From Vibrio fluminensis (lineage in GTDB: Bacteria; Pseudomonadota; Gammaproteobacteria; Enterobacterales; Vibrionaceae): a stretch of 64,000 bases of DNA. Shown here in pieces: positions 44,520 to 54,380 of this stretch. The DNA lies in NCBI RefSeq assembly GCF_015278125.1, contig NZ_JADILO010000026.1:23498-87497 (forward strand). Reading direction: 5' to 3'. Both the position numbers and the translations under genes were made by a program. Position 1 is the stretch's first letter; each line of letters begins with the position of its first letter. The notes beneath the pieces are model-generated. The model saw only the letters and a program-made list of their open reading frames with translations. It was not told where the DNA came from and ran no database searches.

Positions 44520-45818
44520 ATGCAAGTTACTGTTGAAACGCTAGAAGGCCTAGAGCGCCGTCTAAACATTACTGTTCCAGCTGCAAACATCGAAGACGCT
44601 GTTACTGCTGAACTACGCAACATCGCTAAAAACCGTCGTTTCGATGGTTTCCGTAAAGGTAAAGCACCTCTAAAAATGGTTGCGCAGATGTACGGTAAAG
44701 CAGTACGTCAAGACGTGATGGGTGAAGTTATGCAACGTCACTTCATCGAAGCGATCGTTAAAGAAAAAATCAACCCAGCAGGCGCACCTACTTTTGCTCC
44801 AGTAGCAACTAAAGAAGGTGAAGACCTAGTATTCACTGCAACTTTCGAAGTGTACCCAGAGATCGAACTAAAAGGTCTTGAGAACATCACTGTAGAAAAA
44901 CCACAAGCAGAAGTGAAAGACGCTGACGTTGAAGAGATGATCGACACTCTACGTAAGCAACAAGCAACTTGGACTGAAGTTGAAGAAGCTGCAGAAGCTG
45001 GTAAGCGCGCAACGATCGATTTCGTTGGCTCTATCGACGGTGAAGAGTTCGAAGGCGGTAAAGCTGAGAACTTCCCACTAGAAATGGGTGCAGGTCGCAT
45101 GATCCCAGGTTTCGAAGACGGTATCGAAGGTAAAACTAAAGGTATGGAATTCGAAATCGACGTAACTTTCCCAGAAGATTACCACGCTGAGAACCTAAAA
45201 GGTAAAGCAGCTAAGTTCTCTATCAAAGTGAACAAAGTTGAAGCTCGTGAACTTCCAGAACTAAACGATGAGTTCGTTGCTAAATTCGGCGTTGTTGAAG
45301 GTGGGGTTGACGCACTTAAAGCTGAAGTTCGTAAGAACATGGAACGCGAACTTAAGCAAGCAGTTAAGAACCGCATCAAAGAGCAAGCTATCGACGGCCT
45401 AGTGAAAGAAAATGACACTGACGTACCAGCTGCACTAATCGACCAAGAAATCAATGTTCTTCGTCAACAAGCGGCTCAACGTTTCGGTGGCAACCCAGAA
45501 GCTGCTGCTCAGCTTCCACGTGAGCTATTCGAAGAGCAAGCGAAACGTCGCGTAGTTGTTGGTCTTCTTCTAGGTGAAGTAATCAAGTCTGAAGAGCTAA
45601 AAGCTGACGATGCTAAAGTTAAGTCTCTAATCGAAGAGATGGCGACTGCTTACGAAGATCCATCAGAAGTTGTTGCTTACTACGAGCAAAACGAGCAAAT
45701 GATGAACAACATGCGCAACATCGCTCTAGAAGAGCAAGCAATTGACGCAATCATCGCTAAAGCTCAGGTTTCTGAAAAAGAAGTTGGCTTCAGCGAGCTA
45801 ATGAACCAACCTGCTTAA
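44520..45818 (+). CDS. tig: Trigger factor
   Basis: Ribosome-bound chaperone and peptidyl-prolyl isomerase, 432 residues as in E. coli. The N-terminal ribosome-binding domain contains the signature FRKGKAPLKMV (about 44-54). The FKBP-like domain is about 155-240 and the C-terminal helical chaperone arms follow. Strong codon bias (uniform CTA/GAA/AAC use) suggests high expression. It is followed by clpP, clpX and lon in the conserved order. Confidence 0.97.
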   Translation: MQVTVETLEGLERRLNITVPAANIEDAVTAELRNIAKNRRFDGFRKGKAPLKMVAQMYGKAVRQDVMGEVMQRHFIEAIVKEKINPAGAPTFAPVATKEGEDLVFTATFEVYPEIELKGLENITVEKPQAEVKDADVEEMIDTLRKQQATWTEVEEAAEAGKRATIDFVGSIDGEEFEGGKAENFPLEMGAGRMIPGFEDGIEGKTKGMEFEIDVTFPEDYHAENLKGKAAKFSIKVNKVEARELPELNDEFVAKFGVVEGGVDALKAEVRKNMERELKQAVKNRIKEQAIDGLVKENDTDVPAALIDQEINVLRQQAAQRFGGNPEAAAQLPRELFEEQAKRRVVVGLLLGEVIKSEELKADDAKVKSLIEEMATAYEDPSEVVAYYEQNEQMMNNMRNIALEEQAIDAIIAKAQVSEKEVGFSELMNQPA

Positions 45819-45870
45819 TAAGCAATATCTTGCGTAGAAAAGTTGACTAAGCGTTAACTATTCTGCTAAC

Positions 45871-45910
45871 AATGGTCCGTATGATTTAAATCATCCGGGC
45901 CATTTATTTT
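45871..45910 (+). terminator. Hairpin between tig and clpP
   Basis: An AATGG-CCG-ATGATTT arm pairs with AAATCAT-CGG-CCATT with small mismatches, then TTATTTTAG follows. It is probably a partial terminator upstream of clpP, whose start lies 15 bp on. Confidence 0.6.
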
Positions 45911-45924
45911 AGGGACATCAGAAT

Positions 45925-46539
45925 ATGAGCTACCAAGACCAAAATACTATTATGAACGCACTCGTGCCAATGGTGGTTGAACAAACTTCCCGCGGTGAAC
46001 GTTCTTACGATATTTACTCGCGCTTGCTTAAAGAACGCATCATCTTCTTGACCGGTCAAGTTGAAGACAACATGGCAAACCTGATTGTTGCTCAGTTGCT
46101 TTTCCTTGAATCTGAAAACCCAGACAAAGACATTTACCTATACATCAACTCACCAGGCGGCAGCGTAACAGCAGGTATGGCTATTTACGATACCATGCAG
46201 TTTATCAAGCCAAACGTTGCGACATTGTGTACAGGTCAAGCATGTTCAATGGGTGCATTCCTGCTTGCTGGTGGTGCACCAGGTAAGCGTTTTGCACTAC
46301 CAAATGCACGTGTCATGATTCACCAACCGCTAGGTGGGTTCCAAGGTCAGGCTTCTGACATCCAAATTCACGCACAAGAAATCCTTTCAATTAAGCAAAA
46401 ACTGAATACTTTGCTTGCTGAGCATACTGGTCAGCCAATGGAAGTGATCGAGCGTGATACTGATCGTGATAACTTTATGTCAGCAGCACAAGCCGCTGAG
46501 TACGGTATCATTGACCAGGTATTGACTCACCGTAGTTAA
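45925..46539 (+). CDS. clpP: ATP-dependent Clp protease proteolytic subunit
   Basis: Serine protease that forms a double heptamer and degrades substrates fed by ClpX or ClpA. Catalytic triad about S108 (GQACSMGAFLL), H133 (RVMIHQPLGG) and D182 (DTDRDNF). The 204-residue length includes a short N-terminal propeptide. It lies 124 bp upstream of clpX. Confidence 0.97.
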   Translation: MSYQDQNTIMNALVPMVVEQTSRGERSYDIYSRLLKERIIFLTGQVEDNMANLIVAQLLFLESENPDKDIYLYINSPGGSVTAGMAIYDTMQFIKPNVATLCTGQACSMGAFLLAGGAPGKRFALPNARVMIHQPLGGFQGQASDIQIHAQEILSIKQKLNTLLAEHTGQPMEVIERDTDRDNFMSAAQAAEYGIIDQVLTHRS

Positions 46540-46663
46540 TAGAATTTGGCTTTGAGTGCAATTTAGTCGAGTTGAGGCAAGGTTTTGCTTAATTCGCGGG
46601 GGCAATTTGCCCAAAATTGATATACACTCAAAGCGTATAGATTTAAGGCTAAGAGGTTAGCGA

Positions 46664-47947
46664 ATGACAGATAAAAGCAAAGAGGGTGGTAGTAGTAAGC
46701 TGCTGTACTGCTCTTTCTGCGGTAAGAGCCAGCACGAAGTTCGCAAGCTGATCGCCGGTCCGTCAGTCTACATTTGTGACGAGTGTGTCGACTTATGTAA
46801 CGACATTATTCGCGAAGAAATCAAAGATGTGCTTCCTAAGAAACAGTCTGAAGCGCTGCCTACGCCGCGCGAGATTCGTGAGCATCTTGATGATTATGTG
46901 ATTGGCCAAGATTACGCTAAAAAAGTGCTAGCCGTAGCCGTTTACAACCATTACAAGCGTTTACGCAATGGTGACACTACGAGCGAAGGTGTTGAGCTAG
47001 GTAAAAGTAACATCCTGCTAATCGGTCCAACCGGTAGTGGTAAAACTTTGCTAGCCGAAACGTTAGCGCGTTTCTTGGATGTACCATTTACAATGGCTGA
47101 CGCAACGACCCTGACAGAAGCAGGTTATGTTGGTGAAGACGTTGAAAATATCATCCAAAAACTGCTGCAGAAATGTGACTATGACGTAGCGAAAGCTGAA
47201 CGTGGTATTGTTTACATTGATGAAATCGACAAGATTTCACGCAAAGCAGAAAACCCATCAATCACTCGTGATGTTTCAGGTGAAGGTGTTCAACAAGCAC
47301 TACTGAAATTGATTGAAGGTACGGTAGCTTCGGTTCCACCACAAGGTGGTCGTAAGCACCCTCAACAAGAGTTCTTGCAAGTTGATACTTCGAAGATCCT
47401 ATTTATCTGTGGTGGTGCATTTGCAGGCCTAGATAAAGTCATTGATCAGCGTGTAGCAACGGGTGCAGGTATCGGCTTTGGCGCAGAAGTGCGTTCAAAA
47501 GACGAGAATAAGACAGTTGGTGAACTGTTTACTCAAGTTGAACCAGAAGACTTAGTGAAATACGGTCTGATTCCAGAGTTCATTGGTCGTTTACCTGTAA
47601 CGACGACGTTGACTGAGCTGGATGAAGAAGCGCTAATTCAAATTCTTTGTGAACCAAAGAATGCGCTTACTAAGCAATATGCAGCGCTATTTGAACTAGA
47701 AGACTCAGAACTTGAGTTCCGCGAAGATGCACTACGTGCGATTGCTAAGAAAGCAATGGAACGTAAAACTGGTGCTCGTGGTCTACGTTCAATTCTAGAA
47801 GCTGTACTGCTAGAAACCATGTATGAGCTACCATCAATGGACAACGTAAGCAAAGTTGTGATTGATGAGTCAGTGATTAATGGTGAGTCTGAGCCACTGC
47901 TAATCTATAGCAATTCAGATAACCAAGCAGCAGGCGCTGAATCGTAA
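46664..47947 (+). CDS. clpX: ATP-dependent Clp protease ATP-binding subunit ClpX
   Basis: Hexameric AAA+ unfoldase of 427 residues. The N-terminal C4 zinc finger is LYCSFCGKSQ plus IYICDECVDLC. Walker A GPTGSGKT is near residue 125, Walker B IVYIDEIDK near 185, and the ClpP-docking IGF loop in GAGIGFGAEV near 270. It has its own ribosome site (AAGAGG) and is followed by a strong terminator. Confidence 0.97.
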   Translation: MTDKSKEGGSSKLLYCSFCGKSQHEVRKLIAGPSVYICDECVDLCNDIIREEIKDVLPKKQSEALPTPREIREHLDDYVIGQDYAKKVLAVAVYNHYKRLRNGDTTSEGVELGKSNILLIGPTGSGKTLLAETLARFLDVPFTMADATTLTEAGYVGEDVENIIQKLLQKCDYDVAKAERGIVYIDEIDKISRKAENPSITRDVSGEGVQQALLKLIEGTVASVPPQGGRKHPQQEFLQVDTSKILFICGGAFAGLDKVIDQRVATGAGIGFGAEVRSKDENKTVGELFTQVEPEDLVKYGLIPEFIGRLPVTTTLTELDEEALIQILCEPKNALTKQYAALFELEDSELEFREDALRAIAKKAMERKTGARGLRSILEAVLLETMYELPSMDNVSKVVIDESVINGESEPLLIYSNSDNQAAGAES

Positions 47948-47970
47948 TTCGCCAAATGACAATCGTTATC

Positions 47971-48003
47971 AAAAAAGGAGGCTTTAAGTCCTCCTTTTTT
48001 TTA
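47971..48003 (+). terminator. Terminator of clpX
   Basis: AAAAAAGGAGG pairs with CCTCCTTTTTT over 11 bp, around an 8-nt loop, continuing into a T run. Confidence 0.9.
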
Positions 48004-48011
48004 TTCCTCCA

Positions 48012-48038
48012 TTGATTCCAACCAATTAGCCCCCATAT
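48012..48038 (+). promoter_or_regulatory. RpoH-type promoter of lon
   Basis: A TTGATTC -35-like element (48012-48018) and CCCCATAT (48031-48038) lie 12 nt apart, 35 bp before the lon start. From memory the CCCCATATACTG sequence is the same as the -10 region of the E. coli lon heat-shock promoter. Confidence 0.65.
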
Positions 48039-48072
48039 ACTGCTCATAAGACTAAGCGGAAGAGAGAATAAT

Positions 48073-50424
48073 ATGAACTTGGAACGTTCCGAACGTATCG
48101 AGATCCCCGTACTACCTCTACGAGACGTAGTAGTTTACCCGCATATGGTAATTCCACTGTTTGTTGGTCGTGAAAAATCGATTGCATGCTTAGAAGCCGC
48201 AATGGATGCGAACAAGCAAGTACTGTTGGTGGCGCAAAAAGAAGCGGAAACTGACGAGCCGACAAAAGAAGACCTATTCGACGTTGGTACCATTGCGACT
48301 ATTCTACAGTTGTTAAAACTTCCAGACGGCACTGTGAAAGTGTTAGTAGAAGGCCAGCAGCGTGCAAAAATCCACCAGTTTATTGACAATGAATTCTTCG
48401 TTGCCGACGCTGAGTATCTAGTGACAAATGATCTAGATGAGCGCGAGCAAGAAGTGATTGTACGTAGTGCAATCAACCAATTCGAAGGCTTTATCAAGCT
48501 AAATAACAAGATTCCACCAGAAGTACTAACTTCACTCAATGGTATCGATGAAGCTGCGCGCCTTGCGGATACAATTGCTGCGCACATGCCGCTGAAATTA
48601 GTCGATAAGCAAAAAGTACTAGAAATTCTTGATATTTCAGAGCGCCTAGAGTTCCTAATGGGACAAATGGAATCTGAAATCGATATTCTTCAAGTGGAAA
48701 AACGCATCCGCACCCGCGTGAAGAAACAGATGGAAAAATCACAGCGCGAGTACTATCTGAATGAGCAAATGAAAGCGATTCAGAAAGAGCTTGGCGAAGG
48801 TGAAGACGGCGTAGACGAATTTGAGACTCTTAAGCAAAAAATTGCTGAGTCTAAAATGCCGCAAGAAGCGCGTGAAAAGACGGAACAAGAGCTGCAAAAG
48901 CTGAAGATGATGTCACCAATGTCTGCGGAAGCAACCGTAGTCCGTGGTTACATTGATTGGATGCTGGGCGTGCCTTGGAGTAAGCGTAGCAAGGTTAAGA
49001 AAAACCTAGCGAAAGCGGAAGAGATCTTAAATGAAGATCACTACGGCCTAGAGCGTGTTAAAGAACGAATTCTAGAGTACTTAGCGGTACAAAACCGTAT
49101 CAACAAGCTCAAAGGCCCAATTCTTTGTCTAGTTGGTCCTCCTGGCGTGGGTAAAACGTCACTTGGTCGTTCGATTGCATCGGCTACTGGTCGCCAATAC
49201 ACGCGCATGGCGCTAGGTGGCGTGCGTGATGAAGCAGAAATTCGTGGTCACCGCCGTACTTACATTGGCTCAATGCCAGGTAAGCTGATTCAGAAAATGT
49301 CGAAAGTTGGGGTTAAAAACCCGCTGTTCCTTCTGGATGAGATCGACAAGATGTCTTCGGACATGCGTGGTGACCCGTCATCAGCACTTCTTGAGGTGTT
49401 AGACCCAGAGCAAAACAACGCATTTAACGACCATTATCTAGAAGTAGATTACGATCTGTCTGATGTCATGTTTGTAGCGACATCAAACTCGATGAATATT
49501 CCGGGTCCACTATTGGACCGTATGGAAGTGATTCGTCTATCAGGCTACACCGAAGATGAGAAGCTGAATATCGCCAAACGTCACCTTGTTGAAAAACAAG
49601 TGCAGCGTAATGGTTTGAAACCAAATGAAATCGTTATTGAAGATTCAGCAATCGTCGGCATTATTCGTTACTACACGCGTGAAGCGGGTGTACGTAGCCT
49701 TGAGCGCGAGATTTCTAAGATCTGTCGTAAAGCAGTGAAAAATATTCTGCTGAACAAAGATTTGAAGTCGGTGACTGTGTCGATGGATAACCTAAAAGAA
49801 TACTTAGGTGTGCAACGATTTGATTACGGTAAAGCTGATGACCGAAATCGTATTGGTCAAGTGACCGGCTTAGCATGGACAGAAGTTGGGGGCGATCTGC
49901 TAACGATTGAAACCGAATCAATGCTAGGTAAAGGTAAACTTGTTCAAACCGGTTCGCTAGGCGACGTAATGCAAGAGTCGATTCAAGCGGCTATGACCGT
50001 GGTTCGTACTCGTGCAGAGAAACTAGGTATTAACCCTGATTTCTATGAGAAGCGTGATATCCATGTGCACGTTCCTGAAGGCGCGACGCCAAAAGATGGT
50101 CCGAGTGCGGGTATCGCAATGTGTACGGCTCTCGTTTCAAGCCTAACAGGTAACCCAGTGAAAGCTGAGGTGGCGATGACCGGTGAAATTACCCTACGTG
50201 GTGAAGTTCTACCTATCGGTGGTCTGAAGGAAAAACTGTTGGCTGCACACCGCGGTGGCATCAAAACTGTCCTGATTCCTAAAGACAATGAACGTGATCT
50301 TGAAGAAATTCCTGAGAACGTGATCGCAGACTTAAAGGTTATTCCAGTACAGTGGATCGATGAAGTTCTGAGCGTCGCATTGGAAAGAGACCCGTCAGGC
50401 GTAGAGTTTGCTGTAGAAAAATAG
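48073..50424 (+). CDS. lon: ATP-dependent protease Lon
   Basis: A 783-residue homo-oligomeric AAA+ protease that degrades misfolded and regulatory proteins. It has the N-terminal substrate-recognition domain (about 10-200), Walker A GPPGVGKTS (about 356), Walker B LFLLDEIDKM, and the C-terminal protease domain with the Ser-Lys dyad (Ser in PKDGPSAG about 678, Lys in GGLKEKLLAA about 721). Its own heat-shock promoter and terminator make it monocistronic. Length agrees with E. coli Lon (784). Confidence 0.98.
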   Translation: MNLERSERIEIPVLPLRDVVVYPHMVIPLFVGREKSIACLEAAMDANKQVLLVAQKEAETDEPTKEDLFDVGTIATILQLLKLPDGTVKVLVEGQQRAKIHQFIDNEFFVADAEYLVTNDLDEREQEVIVRSAINQFEGFIKLNNKIPPEVLTSLNGIDEAARLADTIAAHMPLKLVDKQKVLEILDISERLEFLMGQMESEIDILQVEKRIRTRVKKQMEKSQREYYLNEQMKAIQKELGEGEDGVDEFETLKQKIAESKMPQEAREKTEQELQKLKMMSPMSAEATVVRGYIDWMLGVPWSKRSKVKKNLAKAEEILNEDHYGLERVKERILEYLAVQNRINKLKGPILCLVGPPGVGKTSLGRSIASATGRQYTRMALGGVRDEAEIRGHRRTYIGSMPGKLIQKMSKVGVKNPLFLLDEIDKMSSDMRGDPSSALLEVLDPEQNNAFNDHYLEVDYDLSDVMFVATSNSMNIPGPLLDRMEVIRLSGYTEDEKLNIAKRHLVEKQVQRNGLKPNEIVIEDSAIVGIIRYYTREAGVRSLEREISKICRKAVKNILLNKDLKSVTVSMDNLKEYLGVQRFDYGKADDRNRIGQVTGLAWTEVGGDLLTIETESMLGKGKLVQTGSLGDVMQESIQAAMTVVRTRAEKLGINPDFYEKRDIHVHVPEGATPKDGPSAGIAMCTALVSSLTGNPVKAEVAMTGEITLRGEVLPIGGLKEKLLAAHRGGIKTVLIPKDNERDLEEIPENVIADLKVIPVQWIDEVLSVALERDPSGVEFAVEK

Positions 50425-50453
50425 TGATGTGCAGCAAAAATAAGTAAAAGATT

Positions 50454-50492
50454 ACGCTGATAAGCTTAAAAGTGCTTGTCAGCGTTTTTTTT
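50454..50492 (+). terminator. Terminator of lon
   Basis: ACGCTGA and TCAGCGT, with inner AAGC/GCTT pairing, are followed by eight T. Confidence 0.88.
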
Positions 50493-50617
50493 GGACGCTA
50501 ACGTTAGCCACTGTAGCTTGAAGCCTTGCCATACAAGGGTTTGGGCTGAATTTTAAATGAAATGGAACGAAAGGTCGTCTCACAAAATAATAACAGACGA
50601 CGTAAAGGGGAATCACC

Positions 50618-50890
50618 GTGAACAAAACTCAACTAGTAGAAAAAATCGCTGAGAATTCAGACCTATCTAAAGCAGCAGCTGGCCGTGCGTTAGACGCATT
50701 CATTGAAGCTGTAAGCGGTACGCTTCAGTCTGGCGACCAAGTAGCACTTGTTGGCTTTGGTACTTTCAGCGTGCGCACTCGTGCAGCTCGTACTGGCCGT
50801 AACCCAAAAACTGGCGATGAAATCCAAATCGCTGAAGCTAAAGTACCATCTTTCAAAGCTGGTAAAGCGCTAAAAGACGCTTGCAACTAA
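50618..50890 (+). CDS. hupB: DNA-binding protein HU-beta
   Basis: A 90-residue histone-like nucleoid protein that bends DNA as a dimer. The N-terminus NKTQLVEKIAENSDLSKAAAGRALDA and the DNA-binding arm region VRTRAARTGRNPKTGDEI are typical. AAAGGGG precedes the GTG start. It lies between lon and ppiD as in other Vibrio and E. coli, and has its own terminator. Confidence 0.96.
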   Translation: MNKTQLVEKIAENSDLSKAAAGRALDAFIEAVSGTLQSGDQVALVGFGTFSVRTRAARTGRNPKTGDEIQIAEAKVPSFKAGKALKDACN

Positions 50891-50938
50891 TCAAACTTTC
50901 TACTTTTTTTAAGTAGTTTGTTAGAACCTTTTTAATTT

Positions 50939-50971
50939 ATGCGCATCATACTGATGCGCATTTCTTTTTCT
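50939..50971 (+). terminator. Terminator of hupB
   Basis: ATGCGCATCA, a 3-nt loop and TGATGCGCAT form a perfect 10-bp stem followed by TTCTTTTTC. Confidence 0.85.
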
Positions 50972-51066
50972 GATATTATCGCGCTACTGAATTTTAATTT
51001 ATTAATGAACATCGTAGTACCTCAGTTTGAGGTGATTGCGTGTCATACGCGGAGAGTAACAAAAGT

Positions 51067-52926
51067 ATGATGGATCGATTGCGCGAAGGCGTAAATAGCA
51101 TCGCGGTTAAAATTATCCTTGGCCTGATTATTCTATCTTTCGTATTCGCAGGTGTAGGTAGCTACATCGTTGGCGGTAGTAACAATGTTGCAGCGAAAGT
51201 AGGTAATGTCGAAATCAGTCGTGGTGAATTCGAGCAGGCATACCAAAACGAACGTAATCGTATGCAAGCTCAGCTTGGCGACTACTTCTCGAATTTACTA
51301 GCTGACCCTAGTTATGTTGCATCTTTCCGCCAGTCGGTTTTAGACCGTATGATCAACGATGCGCTACTTGAGCAACACGCAAAAACGTTAGGCTTACGTG
51401 TCAGTGACGTGCAAGTTCGTGAGTTGCTATTGGCTATGCCGCAATTCCAAGTAGATGGTAAGTTCGACTCAGATGTGTACCAATCAGCGCTTCGCCGTGC
51501 TGGCTACAGCCCTGAAAGTTTTGCGGAATACTTACGCCGTGATCTAGTACGTAACCAACTACTGACGGCTGTTCAAGCAAGTGATTTCGCACTACCGGGT
51601 GAAGTCTCAGCACAAAGCAAGCTGATCATGCAAACGCGTGAAGTGAAGACAATCGATCTTGCTTTGGCTGATTTTGCTGAAAAAGTACAGCTAACAGATG
51701 AGGAGATTGCTGAGTACTACAAGCAAAATCCAGATCGTTACACTCGTCCTGAGCAAGCAAAAGTCGCTTACATTGAGCTTTCTGCTGAGGCATTGAAAAA
51801 CTCAATCACCATCAATGATGAGCAAGCGAAGCAATACTACCAAGAGCACTTAGACAAATACTCTTCTGAAGAGCAGCGCAAAGTGAGTCATATCCTTGTT
51901 CAAGGTGATGACCAAGCAAAAGCGCAAGCGATTCTGGATGAACTGAATGCTGGTGCAGACTTTGCAACACTTGCTGAAGAAAAGTCAGAAGACATTGGCA
52001 GTGCAGAAGAGGGTGGTTCTCTAGGTTGGATTGAACGTGGTGTAATGGATCCAGCGTTTGAAGAAGCTGCATTCGCTCTACAAACTCCAGGCGACGTGAC
52101 TGGCTTAGTAAAATCTGACTTTGGTTACCACATCATTAAACTTGATGAGCTAAAAGATTCGGTAGCTAAGCCTTATGCGGAAGTTGCGGAAACGATCAAG
52201 CAAGAACTTCGTGATCAAAAAGCAGTCGATGAGTTCTACGAGCTGCAAAGCGAACTTGAACGTGTTGCGTTTGAATACCCAGATTCACTGGATGATGCAG
52301 CAGAAGCCGTTAACGCGAAAATCGTTACTACTGACTTTATCTCTCAAGCTGATGCGCCTGAGCTATTGAAAACACCAGCTGTGATGCAGGCAATCCTTAG
52401 CCCAGAAGTTCGCGAAGATGGTCTGAACTCAGAAGTGATCGAAGTGGCTCCTGAGCATGTTGTGGTTGTTCGTGTAGAAGATATGCGTGATGAAACCGTG
52501 CTACCTTTGGAAGACGTGCGTGAGCAAGTTATTGCGCAACTGTCTCGAGTTAAAGGTGAGCAAAACGCGATTGCATTAGCAACGAAAGTTGTTGATGAGC
52601 TAAAAGCAGGCAACACAGCGATTCTAGCTGAAAACGGCCTAGCGTTCGGTGAGACTCAAACCATTGACCGCAGCTCTCCACTGGCTCAAGTGGTATTTGC
52701 AATGCCTAAACCAGTAGAAGGCAACGTAGGTTACGCACAATCGAAGTCATTTAACGGTGACATCGTTGTGGTTGAACTAGATGCAGTATCGGACGTATTC
52801 AATACTCAGTACAATGAGCAAATTGAAAGTCAAATGACGCAGATGAATGCTCAGCAAGACTTGCAAGGTTTGATTAGTATCTTACGCAAAACGACGGATA
52901 TTGAGTACTTCGCTGTGACTCAATAA
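51067..52926 (+). CDS. ppiD: Periplasmic folding chaperone PpiD
   Basis: Membrane-anchored SurA-like chaperone that acts on proteins leaving the Sec translocon. From ATG 51067 it is 619 residues, begins MMDRLREGVNS as in the family, and has one N-terminal helix (about 15-36), a SurA-N-like region, a parvulin domain (about 265-360, VSHILVQGDD to GYHIIKLDE) and a C-terminal domain. A GTG at 51040 is in frame with GAGGTG before it and would add nine residues, so the start is not certain. It ends at a strong terminator. Confidence 0.93.
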   Translation: MMDRLREGVNSIAVKIILGLIILSFVFAGVGSYIVGGSNNVAAKVGNVEISRGEFEQAYQNERNRMQAQLGDYFSNLLADPSYVASFRQSVLDRMINDALLEQHAKTLGLRVSDVQVRELLLAMPQFQVDGKFDSDVYQSALRRAGYSPESFAEYLRRDLVRNQLLTAVQASDFALPGEVSAQSKLIMQTREVKTIDLALADFAEKVQLTDEEIAEYYKQNPDRYTRPEQAKVAYIELSAEALKNSITINDEQAKQYYQEHLDKYSSEEQRKVSHILVQGDDQAKAQAILDELNAGADFATLAEEKSEDIGSAEEGGSLGWIERGVMDPAFEEAAFALQTPGDVTGLVKSDFGYHIIKLDELKDSVAKPYAEVAETIKQELRDQKAVDEFYELQSELERVAFEYPDSLDDAAEAVNAKIVTTDFISQADAPELLKTPAVMQAILSPEVREDGLNSEVIEVAPEHVVVVRVEDMRDETVLPLEDVREQVIAQLSRVKGEQNAIALATKVVDELKAGNTAILAENGLAFGETQTIDRSSPLAQVVFAMPKPVEGNVGYAQSKSFNGDIVVVELDAVSDVFNTQYNEQIESQMTQMNAQQDLQGLISILRKTTDIEYFAVTQ

Positions 52927-52955
52927 CCGATAGAGATGTAAGTTACACTCTTATC

Positions 52956-52983
52956 AAAACGGGCTGCTTCGGCAGCCCGTTTT
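52956..52983 (+). terminator. Terminator of ppiD
   Basis: AAAACGGGCTGC, a TTCG tetraloop and GCAGCCCGTTTT form a perfect 12-bp stem. Confidence 0.93.
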
Positions 52984-53063
52984 ATTTCTAATTATTGCGA
53001 ATAACAAAGGCTTTTTGTCCGTTGTATGGTGGCTGTCCACTTCCCTTTTACAAAGGAACCGCA

Positions 53064-53363
53064 ATGAAAATGAAATCTTTACTAATAACATTATTGCTTG
53101 TACTCACCTCTACTTTCGCTGTTGCATCGGATCAAGAAGTTAAAGACCCGAAATACGATGGGATTGAGATCGTCGTTAACGTTAATCAAGCCTCTGCTCA
53201 AGAAATAGCTGATATGCTCAAAGGCATCGGTTTGAAAAAAGCCCAGGCGATTGTCGATTATCGTCAGCAGCAAGGCCCTTTTAAGCAGATAGAAGACCTT
53301 GCCAAGGTACAGGGTATCGGTGAAGCGACCGTGGCAAAAAATATCGCAAGAATAAAACTGTAG
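53064..53363 (+). CDS. ComEA-family helix-hairpin-helix DNA-binding protein
   Basis: A 99-residue exported protein. The signal peptide (about 1-22) ends near AVA-SDQ; the mature part holds a tandem helix-hairpin-helix domain (VNVNQASAQEIADMLKGIGLKKAQAIVDYR, then KVQGIGEATVAKNIARIKL). ComEA binds incoming DNA in the periplasm during natural transformation. In Vibrio a gene of this type follows ppiD, while the main comEA may be elsewhere. AAAGGA supports the start at 53064; the longer frame from 52995 runs through an untranslated leader. Confidence 0.85.
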   Translation: MKMKSLLITLLLVLTSTFAVASDQEVKDPKYDGIEIVVNVNQASAQEIADMLKGIGLKKAQAIVDYRQQQGPFKQIEDLAKVQGIGEATVAKNIARIKL

Positions 53364-53373
53364 TTTTTTGCCC

Positions 53374-53394
53374 AGGGGCTCATCTCGAGCCCTT
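53374..53394 (+). terminator. Weak terminator after comEA-like gene
   Basis: GGGCTC and GAGCCC pair around a 5-nt loop, but only TTG follows. Eleven bases past the stop codon. Confidence 0.4.
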
Positions 53395-53590
53395 GAATCA
53401 ATTCGTCATGCCGCAGAATTTCTTTTCATCTCTGTTAGTTTTAGCTTCATACCTAGGTAAGCGATGTTATCTGTTCTGACAGAGGATTTATTTGCAAACT
53501 TCCCTAGAACCTTACCGCATTTAGCTCTATAATTTCACGCCGAAAAAGTCGGAGCCGTTTGCTCTGACGGCAAGCAACTTGGAGTATTTC

Positions 53591-54271
53591 ATGTCCTCTC
53601 ATACGCCGGTAATTACCGTAGATGGACCAAGTGGTGCGGGTAAAGGCACGCTTTGTATGCAACTCGCTAATAAGCTGGGTTTTCATTTGCTTGACTCGGG
53701 CGCTATCTATCGCGTACTTGCATTAGCAGCGATTCATCATGGTGTTGATCTTGAGTCAGAAGATGCATTAGTGGCTCTAGCAACTCACTTAGATGTTCAG
53801 TTCATCGCGGAAGGTGACTTGGTAAAAGTTATTCTTGAAGGCGAAGATGTCTCAGGTGAACTGCGTAAAGAGCAAACCGGTATGGCAGCGTCGAAAGTGG
53901 CAGCACTACCTCGAGTGCGCGAAGCGCTCTTGCGTCGTCAACGTGCATTTGCTGAAGGCGTTGGCTTAGTTGCAGATGGCCGTGATATGGGTACAGTTGT
54001 ATTCCCGCAAGCTGAAGTGAAAATATTCCTAGATGCTAGCGCAGAAGAACGTGCCGAGAGACGCCTTAAACAGTTGCAAGATAAAGGGTTAGATGTTAAA
54101 TTTGCTGACCTTTTGAGCGAGATCCAAGAGCGAGACGACCGAGATCGTAATCGCCCAGTGGCGCCACTACGCCCTGCAGAGGATGCGCTGTTGCTTGACT
54201 CTACGTTGATGAGTATCGACGAAGTAGTCGAAAAAGCACTACAATATATTGAATCTAAACTGACTGCGTAA
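53591..54271 (+). CDS. cmk: Cytidylate kinase
   Basis: Phosphorylates CMP and dCMP with ATP. From ATG 53591 it is 226 residues, matching E. coli Cmk (227). P-loop GPSGAGKGTL is at residues about 12-21, with DSGAIYRVLA and VADGRDMGTVVFP following. GGAG lies 6 nt upstream; a TTG at 53579 is in frame but would destroy that spacing. It precedes rpsA as in E. coli. Confidence 0.95.
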   Translation: MSSHTPVITVDGPSGAGKGTLCMQLANKLGFHLLDSGAIYRVLALAAIHHGVDLESEDALVALATHLDVQFIAEGDLVKVILEGEDVSGELRKEQTGMAASKVAALPRVREALLRRQRAFAEGVGLVADGRDMGTVVFPQAEVKIFLDASAEERAERRLKQLQDKGLDVKFADLLSEIQERDDRDRNRPVAPLRPAEDALLLDSTLMSIDEVVEKALQYIESKLTA

Positions 54272-54380
54272 TTATACGGGGTCGGCTCAGAGCGTTGGTC
54301 GCAAGGATGATGACCGGCGAATTTAATAACCCCATGAGGTAGGATACCCGTGGACGTTTAATTTATTGAAGATTAAATAA
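54272..54380 (+). promoter_or_regulatory. rpsA: rpsA leader region
   Basis: The 109-nt leader has no clear Shine-Dalgarno sequence next to the ATG (an A/T-rich stretch precedes it). It contains short hairpin-forming segments with GGA in exposed places (GCAAGGATG, GTAGGATAC). In E. coli the rpsA leader is a folded, S1-autoregulated initiation site of this sort. The role here is by analogy. Confidence 0.5.

Noticed and set aside
48135..48587. 150-codon antisense frame inside lon
   Set aside because: Shadow of the lon N-terminal domain.
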